Positions 24,546-56,284 of a DNA stretch of 64,000 nucleotides are shown piece after piece. Under the pieces are notes generated by a model. It had not been told where the DNA came from and searched no databases. It saw only the letters and a program-made list of their open reading frames with translations. Origin of the DNA: Candidula unifasciata (lineage: Eukaryota > Mollusca > Gastropoda > Stylommatophora > Geomitridae); the NCBI GenBank assembly GCA_905116865.2, contig CAJHNH020000692.1, forward strand, positions 1 through 64,000. Reading direction: 5' to 3'. The stretch's first letter is position 1. Every line of letters starts with the position of its first letter. The position numbers and the translations under genes were made by a program.

Positions 24546-24924
24546 AAACAAGAAAGTGTTATTTGCAATAAGTTATTTGAAATAACCTGCAACTGAAAAT
24601 GCATTTTTTAGCAACCAGTTTCAAATTTATTAAGAAATACAATGCACTAGTCGAGTTAAATCTAAAATCTGTTATGTAGGTACTCTGTTAAACTGATGGG
24701 TTATAGTAACCGTTTTATGCTTATAAAAATGAATTTTCAAACACACGCACATCATTTCAAGAAAGAAAACTTTTATTTGGACAATAAGTATAATAAAAAC
24801 TAAAATGTGGAAAGAAAAAAAATCCCAAAAAATCTTCTATTAGAAAATAAGAATACAAATGAGAATTAAAGCCCAAAAAAATCCATCTCGGCTTATCCAG
24901 CACAATATGGTGCTAAATGAATAT

Positions 24925-25125
24925 TTGTTTAGACCAGTCGACATGAGATGGCTGACGTGGTCAACATCAATCTGGTCATATATTCAATTCCCACGACATT
25001 TTTGGGTACTTATTTTAGTGCAGGTCAATCTGGGAGCTTATGAAGGTCTGCCATGATGTGGATTTTAACACAAGATATTTGAGCCAGCAGGCAAGTATCT
25101 AGCTATTGTGCCATTTACATATACC
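24925..25125 (-). repeat. tRNA-headed SINE family R2, fragment
   Basis: Diverged R2 match: GACCAGTCGACATGAGATGG, GACGTGGTCAACATCA and GGTCAATCTGGGAGCTTATG are in family order. The head is decayed. Confidence 0.5.
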
Positions 25126-25139
25126 AATTGTTGATAGGT

Positions 25140-25485
25140 GATTGTAATTAGATTGCATCATCATCATCACTGTCCTGTTGTGCCAAAACATGTTACATGT
25201 GGCTCGCAGTCTATTCCTCCATTCTGATATATCCTGTGCAATGCTTTCAATTTCATGGATGGAATTCCATCCAGCACCTTTGGCTTCTCTCACCAGTGTT
25301 CATTTTAGGGTTTCTTTTGGATGTCCTCACTTTTAAAAATCCTTTTATTTCCCATTTTAGTGCCTGCTTGGTGATTCTCTGCTCGTTTCTTCTCAGGATG
25401 TGTCCAAAATAGCGTCATCCTCTTTGTCTTATAACTGTTGTTACCAGTAGTTGCCCAGACATTTCTCTTATTTCATCACACCTCT
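25140..25485 (-). pseudogene. Non-LTR retrotransposon fragment (family gamma)
   Basis: The - strand reads WNSIHEIESIAQDISEWRNR, then LRATCNMFWHNRT, a post-reverse-transcriptase tail also seen at 39585-39930. It is only a remnant, with the ATCATCATC tail at the left. Confidence 0.55.
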
Positions 25486-26739
25486 TGAATTAAAATTAAA
25501 TTTAATGGAAAAACAAAGGTAATAGAAAAATTAAATATCAAAATGTAAAACAGCTTCACAAACAACACATTATAATGCCACAGCAGGGATGAGAGCCACG
25601 ACTGTGACATTAGACAACATAAATTTTTCAGGACAGGAACATTTCAAACTGCTGGCATGCTAATGATAAACCAGGCTTTCGTAACAATAACAGAATCCTC
25701 TACTTTTACCAATTTAAACACATAAAGCTACCACATACAAAAACTAATGATCAAACACAGGTGTCAGGTCACAGACTATATTTTTCTTTATTTTACTTTG
25801 TAACACGTCAATAATTATGAAACAAATAATAATTTTTAAATGACAAGGTTGCGCATATATGATGTCTATAGTCTATAATAAACTACTCCATTACTGAGCA
25901 CATCTACACAAAAATAGCTTACTACTATAGAAATCAATAATCATTCAGTGAAATCGGTCATTCATGGTTTCAGATATTCTCTATAATTAAGTTTCCACCC
26001 ACTTGATCCCAGAATCAAGTTTTAATATTCAAAGTAAAAGTCCATGCATCCACAAAAGAGGGCTTCATCATGAGATCATTTTCAGGTCATCTTGTAAAAA
26101 CACAAACTGTTACCAAAGTAGCATTTCAAATACATTATTGGCACAGAACATTTTCTACAAAGAAACAAAGTACAGAAAAGGTATAATTCCTTACAAACAA
26201 GTGCAAAATAATAAAGACATTTCAACCAAACAACTCACAATTTGACACAGTATCTGTTTAACAAATTTGTTTGGCTTTTCTAAATGGAAAAAAAAATGTG
26301 TCTAAATAATTCAAATTCAAATCTGGCATGCTATCTGGTATCTGATTTGTTATTGGCTGCTTTGAGATACCAGCTAGTAGCGCCTATGCTATGTAAAAAT
26401 ATGCTTCGTTGGCGCTCGTTTAATCAAACAAGCCATGTGTATAACTTTTCCACATCATATAATGTGAACAATTTATCACCCGTTTTGTTATTTAAAATGA
26501 AAACTGCTTGACTGTCCCAACCTTAAAACATGACATACTGAGAAAATAAAAACATGAATAACCTACAGGCAGGTAGGTTTCTTAAAATGATCCAGATTAA
26601 TTAGACTACAGTGATTACATTTTGGTTCTACGAGACTATGGGTACAGAATCAAACAACATGAATTCATTGATGGACTTTGTTCAATCGATGAACGAGCAA
26701 GAAGCTGCATACTTTCGTACATATGTATTACTTTCACAG

Positions 26740-27340
26740 TATTCACTGCTCAATTCTAGATCAAAATGATGTGCAAGGAACTGTACACCTCCACTCATTA
26801 TTTCATTCATTCTTTTAAAACACACCGCTCAATTCTGTATTATAATGAGATATAAAAGGTTATATGCTCCTACTTACTTCCTAATTATACTGCTGAATTA
26901 TTTCTCCCACTCTTGCATCACACACTGCTCAGTTCTGTATTACAATGAGAAACAAGCTGAATGCTTCCACTGACTTCCTCATTATAATACCCCATTATTT
27001 CTCCCATTCTGGCATGACACACTATTCAGTTCTATATTAGGATGAGATTTAAAAAATCTGTATGCTTTTACCTGTTTCCTCACTGTTTTATTCCATTATT
27101 TGTCATCTTCTTTAATCATCTATTGCTCAGTTCTAAAAGAAATGTTGTGCAAGAGGCTGTTTGTGTCCACTCACTACTGCACAAATATCCTCTCATTCTT
27201 TACCACCCACTGCTTAGTGATGTGCAAGAGAGGATAAGATTCACTGATCTCAACTCACCAATACTTTAATTCTCATACTGTTAATGATTTCTCAGTTTCT
27301 CATTTATTTATTGTCATCTGCTTCTCAGCTCTACAAAAGT
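26740..27340. repeat. Degenerate tandem repeat of about 100 bp
   Basis: The block CACTGCTCAGTTCTGTATTA and a following ATGAGA, CTCCCATTCTTGCATCA-like segment recur roughly every 80-115 bp about seven times (near 26745, 26825, 26925, 27020, 27123, 27207 and 27325). The copies are strongly diverged, so the array is old. Confidence 0.6.
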
Positions 27341-27439
27341 TTGGTAAGTTACCTTATTTATCATTACAGAGCGATTATGGGATTGTCCTGAATGCTGTGA
27401 TGTTGAATCTGTACCCCACACGGCCCCATCTGTCCAATA

Positions 27440-27445
27440 TTTATT
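27440..27445 (-). terminator. Candidate polyadenylation signal for LETM1
   Basis: TTTATT on the + strand (AATAAA on the - strand), the first such hexamer I find downstream of the LETM1 stop at 28284. It would give a 3' UTR of about 860 nt that includes the MITE and LINE relic between them. Other signals lie further left. Confidence 0.3.
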
Positions 27446-27645
27446 CTGGATGTAATTGTGCTGTGCCTGTTTACAGCACATGTGCCATATTTGTGCCTTG
27501 CGAAATTTGTGACTATCAGATGACATCCAACTTTTTAAAGCATTTGCTGACTTGGTTAGTCTTCACAGACCAGCACATCATCATTCACAGACTTGGGACA
27601 ACAACACAACGGATGTGTATTCATCTTAAGTGGAGTAGACATATA

Positions 27646-27772
27646 CAGTAAAACCTCAATAATTTGAATTCCGAAACAATCAAGAGTTCATCTTAAAAAA
27701 ATGTGTGCATACTGGGGATGTCAGATGTGTAGTTTTCTCAAAGTAGTTCATGTTAATAATAAGGTTTTACCG
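27646..27772. mobile_element. 127-bp pogo-type MITE
   Basis: Terminal inverted repeats CAGTAAAACCTCAATAATTT at the left and complement CGGTAAAACCTTATTATTAA at the right; TA precedes the left end. Non-coding. Confidence 0.65.
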
Positions 27773-27884
27773 ATTGCCTGAGCAAGCGGCTTTGATAGAT
27801 CAGACCTGGAAAGTGTTTGGACAGACATCATCAATGGTACATAATTCCGTACTGATACACGGCTCACTGCAATGGAACAGTTGA

Positions 27885-28125
27885 GTTAAGTTAAACAGAG
27901 TCAAGAACTGATATCACAGCACTCGGGGCATTCCCATGCATGCTCTGTCCTCATCTTTAGCAGCCAGCGCAGAGTTCCAATACTGATGGTACCGGTTGCA
28001 ATCTGGTTATATGTCCGTCTTGCCTTTCCTCTAAGTGTATTGAGCTGTCTGCTCGAAGTATCCCTGTCTTCACCTTTCTCAGCATGCTTTCAGAGTCTGT
28101 TACAACTACGACATGTGCAATGGAA
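27885..28125 (-). pseudogene. LINE RNase H 3' end fragment
   Basis: The - strand encodes SIGTLRWLLKMRTEHAWECP followed by ECCDISS and a stop, the C-terminus of the RNase H-bearing LINE seen in several other places. It is followed by short pieces of the RNase H region. Confidence 0.65.
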
Positions 28126-28283
28126 GTTACACAGTCAATGCAATGAAATGATTTTCTGCAGTCTTAAAAAATTCAAAAAATCTTAACTACAAAGCACGTT
28201 TAGGTTTTGTATTCCCAACACGATGATTATTAAAAAGAAATGATACATCAAATATTCCTTTACGACATAACTACAGAATACAT

Positions 28284-48254
<19,971 letters not shown>

Positions 48255-48350
48255 GTTAGGTCGTGTGCTTCCGTAGTTCTGCCATCATCCAAAATCAGGT
48301 TATAGGTAACGGGGTCAGCTGTTCTCTATAAAAGTGTGCATGGCTACTAC
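48255..48350 (-). promoter_or_regulatory. Probable LETM1 5' UTR and TATA-less promoter
   Basis: Immediately upstream of the ATG (48252-48254), the - strand carries ATGATGGCAG (YY1-like, 48279-48288) and ACGGAAGC (ETS-like core, 48266-48273), with no TATA box. Both motifs are common at promoters of nuclear genes for mitochondrial proteins. The assignment rests on motif shape and position only. Confidence 0.3.
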
Positions 48351-48941
48351 TCAGCTGGAACAATTTTAGAAATTGTAATCAAAATATTTTAAATTAAATA
48401 TAATAAAATATTACATAGGTAGATTGATAAAATATTTTATTATAATTACAGTGAATATAAAAAGTAAATTTTTGAACATCAAGTAAAATAAACAATAAAT
48501 GTAATTGTTTCGTTTGATTATACTTCTACTTTTTAAAATTTGCGCAAATAAGTGAAAGTCAGTTCATCACATATCCTCACTGCAAGTCGAACGATTCGGT
48601 CCATAAGTGCTCAGGCCCCTCCCCCACCACTTATTCCCCCCCCCCCATACAATAAATTCCACAACGTGCAGTAGTGGATGACACCAGTTTTATGTTGGTT
48701 TCCTATTCTTATTTGGCTTCCAGCATAGTGCTCTTATCTGACAACACATTTTCAGTCTAGTTGTGGTGCAGATTCCAGCACTTGGTTCTCGCAAACGTAT
48801 TACTTCTCGAAGAGTATTCAGTATATCAGCCAAGCTCTGGCTCGTCTGGACTTCACAGTCGCCAAGCTACTTGCTGTTGACTCCACCTGTCGGTCAGATG
48901 CAACAGACTATGTTTGAGACCTATCTAGTCAGCCAAGTTCT

Positions 48942-49230
48942 TCTTCTTCTTCTTCTTCGCGTTCACCAGCTGTAAACTCTGGCGGAAGGTTCTGGTTGCT
49001 CCTCCACTACTGAACTGCAGTCCTGCTCCAGAACCTGAGTGTTGCGTGTGCATCAGTTTTACACATCTCATTCTCTTGAATACAGACTGTTGGTTCCTTG
49101 CCTCTCCGGCAGATGCACTCCGACTTCAAAGGAAGCTCCTCAATTAGTCGACTCTTACGACATGCTTTTGGGGAGGCAGTGGGTCTATTCTTGTTTTCCC
49201 CACAATGGGGCCCCGGAACCCACACGGGGG
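48942..49230 (-). repeat. Short retroposon family R1, full copy
   Basis: Perfect 11-bp direct repeats AGCCAAGTTCT at 48931-48941 and 49231-49241 flank a 289-bp copy. The tail is (TTC)n at the left and the 5' end, GGAACCCACACGGGGG, is at the right. This copy defines the family's length. Confidence 0.85.
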
Positions 49231-49386
49231 AGCCAAGTTCTGTATCTAGGTCTTTCCTGGTCAGCCTCTTTTCCTCTACTGAGCCCTGTAGCATTGTTTT
49301 AGAGAGCCCGATATATCTTGTAACGTCAAAAAAATTTACATAATAGTGTTACGTGCATTACTCCATAATCCCCCCCCCCCCAACTG

Positions 49387-51165
49387 ATTTCCGTCTTGCC
49401 TTTCCTCTGAGTGTAGTAAGTCAGCCAGACCCTCTGGTAACACCCAGGTGCCTCATTATCTCCAGGCCATAATAATCTCGTTTCTCTACTTTTTTTTTTT
49501 TTTTTAATCGATCACCGGCTGTGAATTCCAGTAGAAGGTCCCGGTTAATCGTCCGCTTGGACTTTTGGCTTTCACCTGGACCTGATTTTTGCGTGTACAA
49601 CCGTTTTTCATTTCCCTGCCTCATGGGCAGCTGTACTCCGACTTCGAAGGAAGACGTCGGGCCTATTTCTAGGTTGACTGTGGCCATTGTTTTGTGTGGG
49701 TCGAGACGTTGCCTGATTTGTGTGGTGTCCACTTTGTCTCCTCCGCAGGTATTGCCCTCGGAGTACCCCTTTGGGGCAGCCCCCTGTGGAACAGTTAGCC
49801 CTCAAGGGAAGGCAGGGGCAGATCATGGGCATTCCCCGCCATCCAAGGAGGCTTCCATGCATGCAGAGCCGGCACATGGCGCTCTGGTTCTGGGCTCACC
49901 CAAGGAATCGTCACGTCCTGCACATGCCTGCTTAACCTCACAACCGTATCAGGCCTCCCGCTCGACAGGGGCTGCGCCCTCTGGAAGTCGGCGGGGAGCA
50001 GCCCGTGGGTTTTGGACTTTTGTGACCACACAGATAGGTACATTCTTTTTTCTTCGCACGTTAGATTTCTTTGACGAGCCGTTAGCCCGACAGAATTTTA
50101 CATCCTGCATCAGGCATATCGTTATCAGTTTTGTCCCAACACTCGGGCGAGTGGGGTCTTTGGGTGTGGACATTCGGTCTTTTTCAGTTCAATACAAATT
50201 TTGATGGTCAGATTTTGATCCGTATGATCTAGTTTTGTCGGACAATTAGGATGGTTGCTGTTGTGGTGTACCTCAGCGCGGTGTCGACGACACTGAGGGT
50301 TAACCGAGGATGTACATGAATGGCCAGCCTATGGATGGTTGCTGTTGTGGTGTACCTCAGCGCGGTGACGACGACACTGGGGGTTAACCGAGGATGTATA
50401 AGGATGGCCAGCCTATGGATGGTTGCTGTTGTGGTGTACCTCAGCGCGGTGACGACGACACTGAGGGTTAACAAAGGATGTGCAGTGAACAATGTTCTCT
50501 TTACTCCGCAGTCTTTTAACCAAGGGTTGTAATTTTGGCTGTACGTTTGGCAAACCTACTCATGTTCCTAATGAGTTTTGATAACATTTTTCACCCAAGC
50601 GTTTGGGGGCGGGCTGATGAGAGCCACAGGGACACATCACCTCTGGGGGCCGCCGAACTCCGAGATCCCCTGACAGCTCTGTTAATGCTCATTTGAGACA
50701 TTATCCGAGGACGTGCTGTAGGGGTCTTGCGTGAGGTTCCGTACAACCAGGATAGTTAAGGACTGGCGCCTGAGTGACGTACGGAGTATCTCCTTATACA
50801 CATCATGTTGGACTTAACTTCCCCTCACGCCTGTGACATAAATCACCGCGCCACGTTTCTCTACTGATTCCGTCGCTTGTTCCCAAAAGGCCTTGACCAC
50901 ATCTGCCTTGTCATTTATCAACTCACTACCCAGTGGTGCAGATCCAGCCAATCTGTCTGCCTGTTTATTACCCACTACGCCGGCATAGCCTGGAGAGAGA
51001 AAAAAAGATCCAAAGTACGCTCACTACCCGTGACCTTTACAAAAGCTTGCCACTCTGCTCGAAGCATCCCTCTCTTCACCTTTCTCAGCATGCCTTCAGA
51101 ATCTATTACAATTGCGACATGTGTATTATCTTGTATGGATGGAATGCACACTAAATGCCAGTATT
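49387..51165 (-). pseudogene. LINE RNase H fragment split by retroposon C
   Basis: The LINE 3' part at 49387-49490 (TTTCCGTCTTGCCTTTCCTC and following) and the continuation at 50866-51165 are one relic interrupted by the long retroposon. The - strand of the right part reads IVIDSEGMLRKVKRGMLRAE, with the RNase H aspartate, and before that the ADRLAGSA-type block. The order of events is clear: LINE first, retroposon later. Confidence 0.7.
49491..50853 (-). mobile_element. Long SINE-like retroposon, copy C
   Basis: 1363 bp, flanked by the perfect 12-bp direct repeat CGTTTCTCTACT at 49479-49490 and 50854-50865. A T-run at 49491-49505 is the poly(A) tail (- orientation). The 5' end (complement of the right end) begins CGTGGCGCGGTGATTTATGT. 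The internal 84-bp unit starts at 50249, 50333 and 50417, and each unit contains ACCTCAGCGCGG and a downstream complement CTGAGG or similar. It is nearly identical to copy A over most of its length. An antisense frame at 49521-50204 is open for 227 codons but resembles nothing I recognise. Confidence 0.85.
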
Positions 51166-51223
51166 TTCTCGTCAAACAGTCAAGTATCGTATCAACGTCG
51201 AATGTTGGTTGCCGCTTTTTAAA

Positions 51224-51225
<2 letters not shown>

Positions 51226-51295
<70 letters not shown>

Positions 51296-51305
51296 CGCTC
51301 GCTCT
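51226..51305. repeat. (CT)n microsatellite
   Basis: An uninterrupted CT run of about 35 units ending in three CTCG variants (CTCGCTCGCTCG). Confidence 0.95.
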
Positions 51306-51429
51306 GAATGCACTACGGTTGCCGGTGTTTTGAAAACGTACCAGCAGTCAAACTGGCTGGTCCTACATCACAGGATAGTAGTGACTGATGTATGTCAATA
51401 GGGTAAATGAGTTATAAATTGAGTCATTT

Positions 51430-52579
51430 TTTATGAGTTGGGTTATCTTTGCGACACTCCAGACATAGTCATGGGTACTCACACTCCCCTTCAACATATA
51501 TATCAGTGTTCCGAGGTTAATACTGCCAGTCCTGTGCTGGTTAACAAGACTTTTTGTACGTCAAATGTAACTCTCATGCCCGACTGCAGATCTTCACTCC
51601 CCAATTCTCCCATTCTTATCAATGACATGGACACGCTACTCCCAAAATCCTCCGATCGTCCTTCTTTCTATGGGCATTAACAGTGTCGACGCGATCCATA
51701 TGCTGGCCATCTGCAACTATCTGCTTTTTCCTTGTCAACAACATTTGCACGCTCTGGGACAAGGATGAAGGTAACTCCTAGCACTGTAGAGTTTCACAAT
51801 GACTGAATCCGCTGTCTGCTTACAGAGCCAGCCTCGACCCGCTAGATCATGTTCATAGATAATATCAGGCGCAAGCACGTATGTGATTCCAGCGACACAG
51901 AAGCTTGTGTCACCGCAATCACTCCCATCGCCATGCTGCTAGCAGTCATAGAGAAAGCATCGGTGTCTTCCGGGACTGTTGTACCTGCAGAGCGAGAGGT
52001 GAATGCTGATGCAATCTTTTGTCTCTGTACTATCTAGTTCAGCTTATCTACCTCATCTGAATTGTCAGCGCATGGACCTGAGTATCGACAACAACAGGAT
52101 TCAACTCCCGACAACTCATATCAAGCGTGACGACAAAGGAAAACGTGCCACTGAGCGCTTTAGGCAGATGTATCCATTCCTCGTCAGAGCGGAAGTCTTT
52201 AAGACTGCAGACCTCCTTGATATTCACCCTCTTCCCTACCCAGACATGATTTTCATCCTTTTAGCCTGTTGCTCTTTTTGCTGATGTAGTGTAATGAGCG
52301 CTTCCGATTTGGGCTTTATCTTCAGGATTCACGAGCCCTCCAAACCTTGATTCTGTAGTTCATGGTAAGAAAGTCAAGAAAGTATCCCACTGGTGCACAA
52401 GAGGTGTCGATCGTGCACCCAAGAAGAATGCGCAGGGTTTCATTATCTCAAAAATCGTAAATGGCCTTAGGAGGTACGTGAACCAACACAGAAAAGTGAA
52501 CAGACCACAACGGTCTGAAAACAAGGATGTTGAGGTGAATGACAATCGACATTCCAGAGAAAGGCAAGATGAACATGTA
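51430..52579. other. Intergenic with LINE-like pieces, no gene
   Basis: 51430-51720 matches 45630-45905 (ATCAGTGTTCCGAGGTTAAT and TGCTGGTTAACAAGACTTTT). 51720-52579 has short open stretches in several frames, including AAATGGCCTTAGGAGGTACG, that look like decayed element coding, but no domain can be named. Confidence 0.45.
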
Positions 52580-53129
52580 CCGTATTTAAGCGTGTATAGG
52601 CCACAGCTCGTTTCTGAGACTACAATTTTAAAAGAAACATTTTTTTCTTAGAAATTTGTCCAGTGACAAAAATCGAAAAAGTAGTACCTGTAAACAGTGA
52701 AAGATAGCTAGTGTAAGAGCAAGTTACAGTTGTAAATTTAAGTTGCAAGAAGACTGTTATGCCCAAGAAAACAGACAGAGAGCAGGTGGGAGGAAATTCG
52801 ATGTAGATGAGAAAAAAAAAATTGTGAAGATGGATTGGAATGCAAAATGCTATTAAAAACATTTCAAAGTAAACAATTTTTATGTGCAAAATGGTGAAAG
52901 ACCCGGAAGAAGAAACAAATCTGCTGGAATATTTCAAGAACATAAGGCCAGATGGATTTTCTGTGTCGGTGGAAATATTACAGTTTGAAGCGAACTATTT
53001 ATCTGATAGTCTGAAGCGTGTCAATTATCAGACATCTTGGGATTTCCTCAGAGTGAATTTAAAGCCAGTTATGGCTGGGCAAGGCACTTTATACCATGAA
53101 ACTACATCATGATTTGGCAACGGACTACA

Positions 53130-53945
53130 TAATGGCATCCGTCAGTCCCGGGGAACTATGGAGATGTGCCGCTGGCTTTGGGAACAGCATCTGCTGTGAC
53201 TGTAAAGTCCGATGCGGGAATGGCAGCCTTTGCCACACAGGATACACACAAAAGCAGAGACTCCCTCGTTGTGAGGCAGTTTTACTCTCCGGTGTCTCCT
53301 CTCCACAGCTCGTTGTGTTCGGTTTCTTTCAAAATGTGATAGTCCGTCTTTCATTTTCTGTCTCCATAGTAGTCGATCTGCAGCTGATTTTTCCCATGTC
53401 TCTGTGCCTATGTTGGTATCTATTAGGTCACGTTTGCATACATCTTTATAGCGCAGCTTTGGCCTTCCTGTAGGTCTATTCCCAGTTACAAATTCACCAT
53501 ATAGGAGATCTTTTGGAACACGACCATCCTCCATGCGGGAGACATGTCCCAGCCAGCGCAGACGTCTTTGCTTCAGTATACAATACATTGATGATATTTT
53601 TGCTCTTGTGAGCACACATTCGTTCGAGACAAGGTCTCGCCACAATATACCAAGGATGCGTCTCAGACAGCGCATATGGAAGGTATTCAGCCTTTTTCCC
53701 TGTGGAGCATAGAGAGTCCAGGATTCGCAGCCGTACAGTAATGTGCTCAGGACACAAGGCTCATAAACCTTCATTTTTGCATTATCAGTTAGCTTTTTGT
53801 TTGACCAGACTCTCTTTGTGAGATTTGCAAACATAGCAGAGGCCTTTCCTATACGTTTGTTTAGTTCTACATCCAGAGAATGATTGCCTGAGATACGTGA
53901 GCCTAGGTACTCAAACTCATTTACAGCCAGCAGCTGATGGTCATA
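53130..53945 (-). pseudogene. 5'-truncated non-LTR retrotransposon with zinc-knuckle-like end
   Basis: Flanked by the direct repeat CAACGGACTACA at 53118-53129 and 53946-53957. The - strand is open for the full remaining length: FEYLGSRISGNHSLDVELNK, YGCESWTLYAPQGKRLNTFH, RRLRWLGHVSRMEDGRVPKD, and a C-terminal C2H2-like block C..CGKGCHSRIGLYSHSRCC. These belong to the region after the reverse transcriptase core; the polymerase itself is lost by 5' truncation. The intact frame and the clean duplication point to a young insertion. Confidence 0.85.
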
Positions 53946-53970
53946 CAACGGACTACAGTAGCACTAATTA

Positions 53971-54231
53971 AGTAAGTAAAGTAAAGGACCCTTTCCACGC
54001 CTTTAGGCGTATAGGGCATATAGGGCTTGACCTATATTTTTATAGACCAACGGCACAAGATGGGTGATGTGGTCAGCATCACGCCGGCCGCCTCTACTTC
54101 CCGGGATTGCACCCGGTACCCACTCAAGGCTGGGTCGACCTGGGAGCCAAGGTCATTTTTGAAGAAAAGTCCGTCTCCGCCAGGGAGCGAACCCACGACC
54201 TTCCGATCCGCGGCGCGCGTCTAGCCGCTCT
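53971..54231 (-). mobile_element. tRNA-headed SINE family R2, full copy
   Basis: Perfect 14-bp direct repeats AGTAGCACTAATTA at 53957-53970 and 54232-54245. The left flank overlaps the end of the LINE's duplication, so LINE and SINE entered the same pogo-like element within about 30 bp of each other. The head reads GAGCGGCTAGACGCGCGCCG in - orientation. Confidence 0.85.
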
Positions 54232-54408
54232 AGTAGCACTAATTACCGGTACTGATTTCATAGGTACGTTTCAAAATTGTGTACTGTTTATTAATACATT
54301 TTGCACAAGTGAAAGGAAGTCCTATTATCTCAAATATAAGCCGCACCCTATTTTTCAATAACGATTTCTGGTTAAAATACTGTGGCCTATACATGAGTAA
54401 ATATGGTA

Positions 54409-55759
54409 ATTAGCCTACACATGGCACCATTATTACTGGAGGATTGACTGGTTGCTGAATACAGAGATTACATAAGCTCCAATTTACACAGATCTCAATT
54501 TGGTTTTTTCCCCATGAAATGCCAATTATATATTATAATTTTATTCTTCAAATACCTGTTCATTTCCTACACATGCACACCCACACATAACGTATAATCC
54601 CAGTGCTGGATTTGGATATAAGCCTCACAATTGGCACTTTAAATATATTTTAAATCTACTTTTCCCCCAATATATTTTAACTCCCCACCCCACCTGAAGA
54701 AATCTTTTAAGTTGTAACACACAGCCTTTTAGAGGATTATATAATTTATGTGGTTTTGCAAACATATTCTTTATTATATTTGTAATAATAATTAAACAAC
54801 AAAATATAATTCCATTATCAAAAAAATTTATAAGGTGAACATATATATTGTAAAGCAGCTTGAGATTAGCTGGTGTAATTTAAAATAGGGGCCTCAAAGT
54901 TTTTAATAACTTAGGACCTCATTAAGCCTAAATCTGTTCCTGTGTATAATGTGTGTGTGTTTTCTTTATAACTGAATGCTTATCTCACTACATTTACATG
55001 TTTTTCAAGTTGAATATATTCTGTCCGTGTTTTAATTCATTGCTGTATTCTTGCTTTTTAAATTTAAGACATTTCTTTTATTGACTATAGTTGTCATCAT
55101 CTCTGTAAAAAGATTTTCTGTTTACACATTACTAATAGGTTTTCCTTTTATGTTTTGATTATCTAGTGCCAGCATTATTTCCTTTACGCTCCTGATTAGC
55201 AGGAATTTGTTGAGGTATCTTAGTTCATTTGTTTTATTTATTCTCATGATCTCTGTTTACTATGCATTTTTAATCCTACTTGTTAATTAATTCAACCAGC
55301 TTTCATTTGAAATGTTGACTTTTAGTTATTTTATAATGATTTAAAAAGTCTGCATTTTCTACATCCACAGTATAGCATACACAGTTGGAAAACAGAAGCA
55401 CAGATGTTAAATAATTGTACTTTTATTGAAATAAGTTTCACTCATTTTTCCCAACAAGCGGAAACAATAATTTCACAGACTTCTAATCTAAATATTATAC
55501 AAACCAGACTGTATTTATAAGCCAGCAAGCAAAAATAAAATATGCAGATCAGTGTAGATGAAAACAATACCACAGAAGAATATATGGCACTGAGAAACGG
55601 TGTTTGTATGATTACAAAATATAGCTAATATTTGAGTTTTCATATCCAAGAATACCCACAACAATAAAAATGATGTTGAAACTCAAGGTTTTCACTCTAG
55701 ATGTTTTCCACTATTAGTCCATTTTTTGATAACCACATTTCTGCACTGATAACTATTAT
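54409..55759. other. Intergenic, nothing recognised
   Basis: Very AT-rich sequence without open frames of note or repeats that I can match. A - strand AATAAA (TTTATT near 55421) could serve the gene at 59323, but there is no support beyond the hexamer. Confidence 0.4.
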
Positions 55760-56100
55760 GGGTCATGGATGAGGAGCATTGTCTGGATCTTTTCTCTGAA
55801 GAATGCCGGCATGGTGGGAAATGAACAGGTGGACAGATTGGCTGGCTCTGCACAACTTGGAGGAATACTGATGCATGATAAGGCAGATGTGGTCAAGGTC
55901 TTATGGCAGCAGGTGTACAATTTAGAGGAACATATGGATCATCACAGTCTTGTGACAGTGATACAGCGAGGAGTGACGAGGGGATCTGGCTGATACTCGA
56001 CGCTCAGAGGAAAGGCAAGACTGTCTATAATCAGACTGCTACTGGTACCACTGGTAATAGAACTCTGTGCTGGCTGCTGAGAAAAGATGCTATATGCTAG
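55760..56100 (+). pseudogene. LINE RNase H C-terminal fragment
   Basis: The + strand encodes VWIFSLKNAGMVGNEQVDRL with AGSAQLGG following, the GNEQADRLAG block of RNase H, then a frameshift and GNRTLCWLLRKDAI near the 3' end. It is the same family as 13825 and 36725, in the opposite orientation. Confidence 0.7.
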
Positions 56101-56284
56101 CCAATCTTCCTTGATGTTCAGACCTTTCAGGACGTCAGTTCTTTTTTTCTTTGTTCATGGTATTCTTAGAATATTTCTTTAGCATTTCAGCTCAAAAGTC
56201 CCTATTTTCTCCCTCAAGAAGTGCAGGATAGTCCATGACTCAAATCCATGTTTATATGAGCTAAAAACATTACATCCATTGTGT

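Larger units (their letters stand above)
52580..54406 (+). mobile_element. Pogo-like DNA transposon relic with nested insertions
   Basis: Terminal inverted repeats CCGTATTTAAGCGTGTATAG (left) and complement CCATATTTACTCATGTATAG (right) lie between TA dinucleotides at 52578-52579 and 54407-54408. A frame at 52882-53100 (EYFKNIRPDGFSVSVEILQF) resembles the CENP-B/pogo DNA-binding region, in + orientation. Two later insertions sit inside: a LINE (53130-53945) and an R2 SINE (53971-54231), each with its own target duplication. Without them the element is about 730 bp, so it was already internally deleted. Confidence 0.75.

Noticed and set aside
49521..50204. 227-codon + strand frame as a host gene
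   Set aside because: It lies antisense within a retroposon that has target duplications, is frameshifted in copy A and matches nothing recognised.
52882..53112. Independent small gene on the + strand
   Set aside because: It sits within the pogo-like element and resembles part of its DNA-binding region.
53142..53948. 268-codon - strand frame as a host gene
   Set aside because: Sequence is typical of the region after a LINE reverse transcriptase and the segment is bounded by a target duplication.
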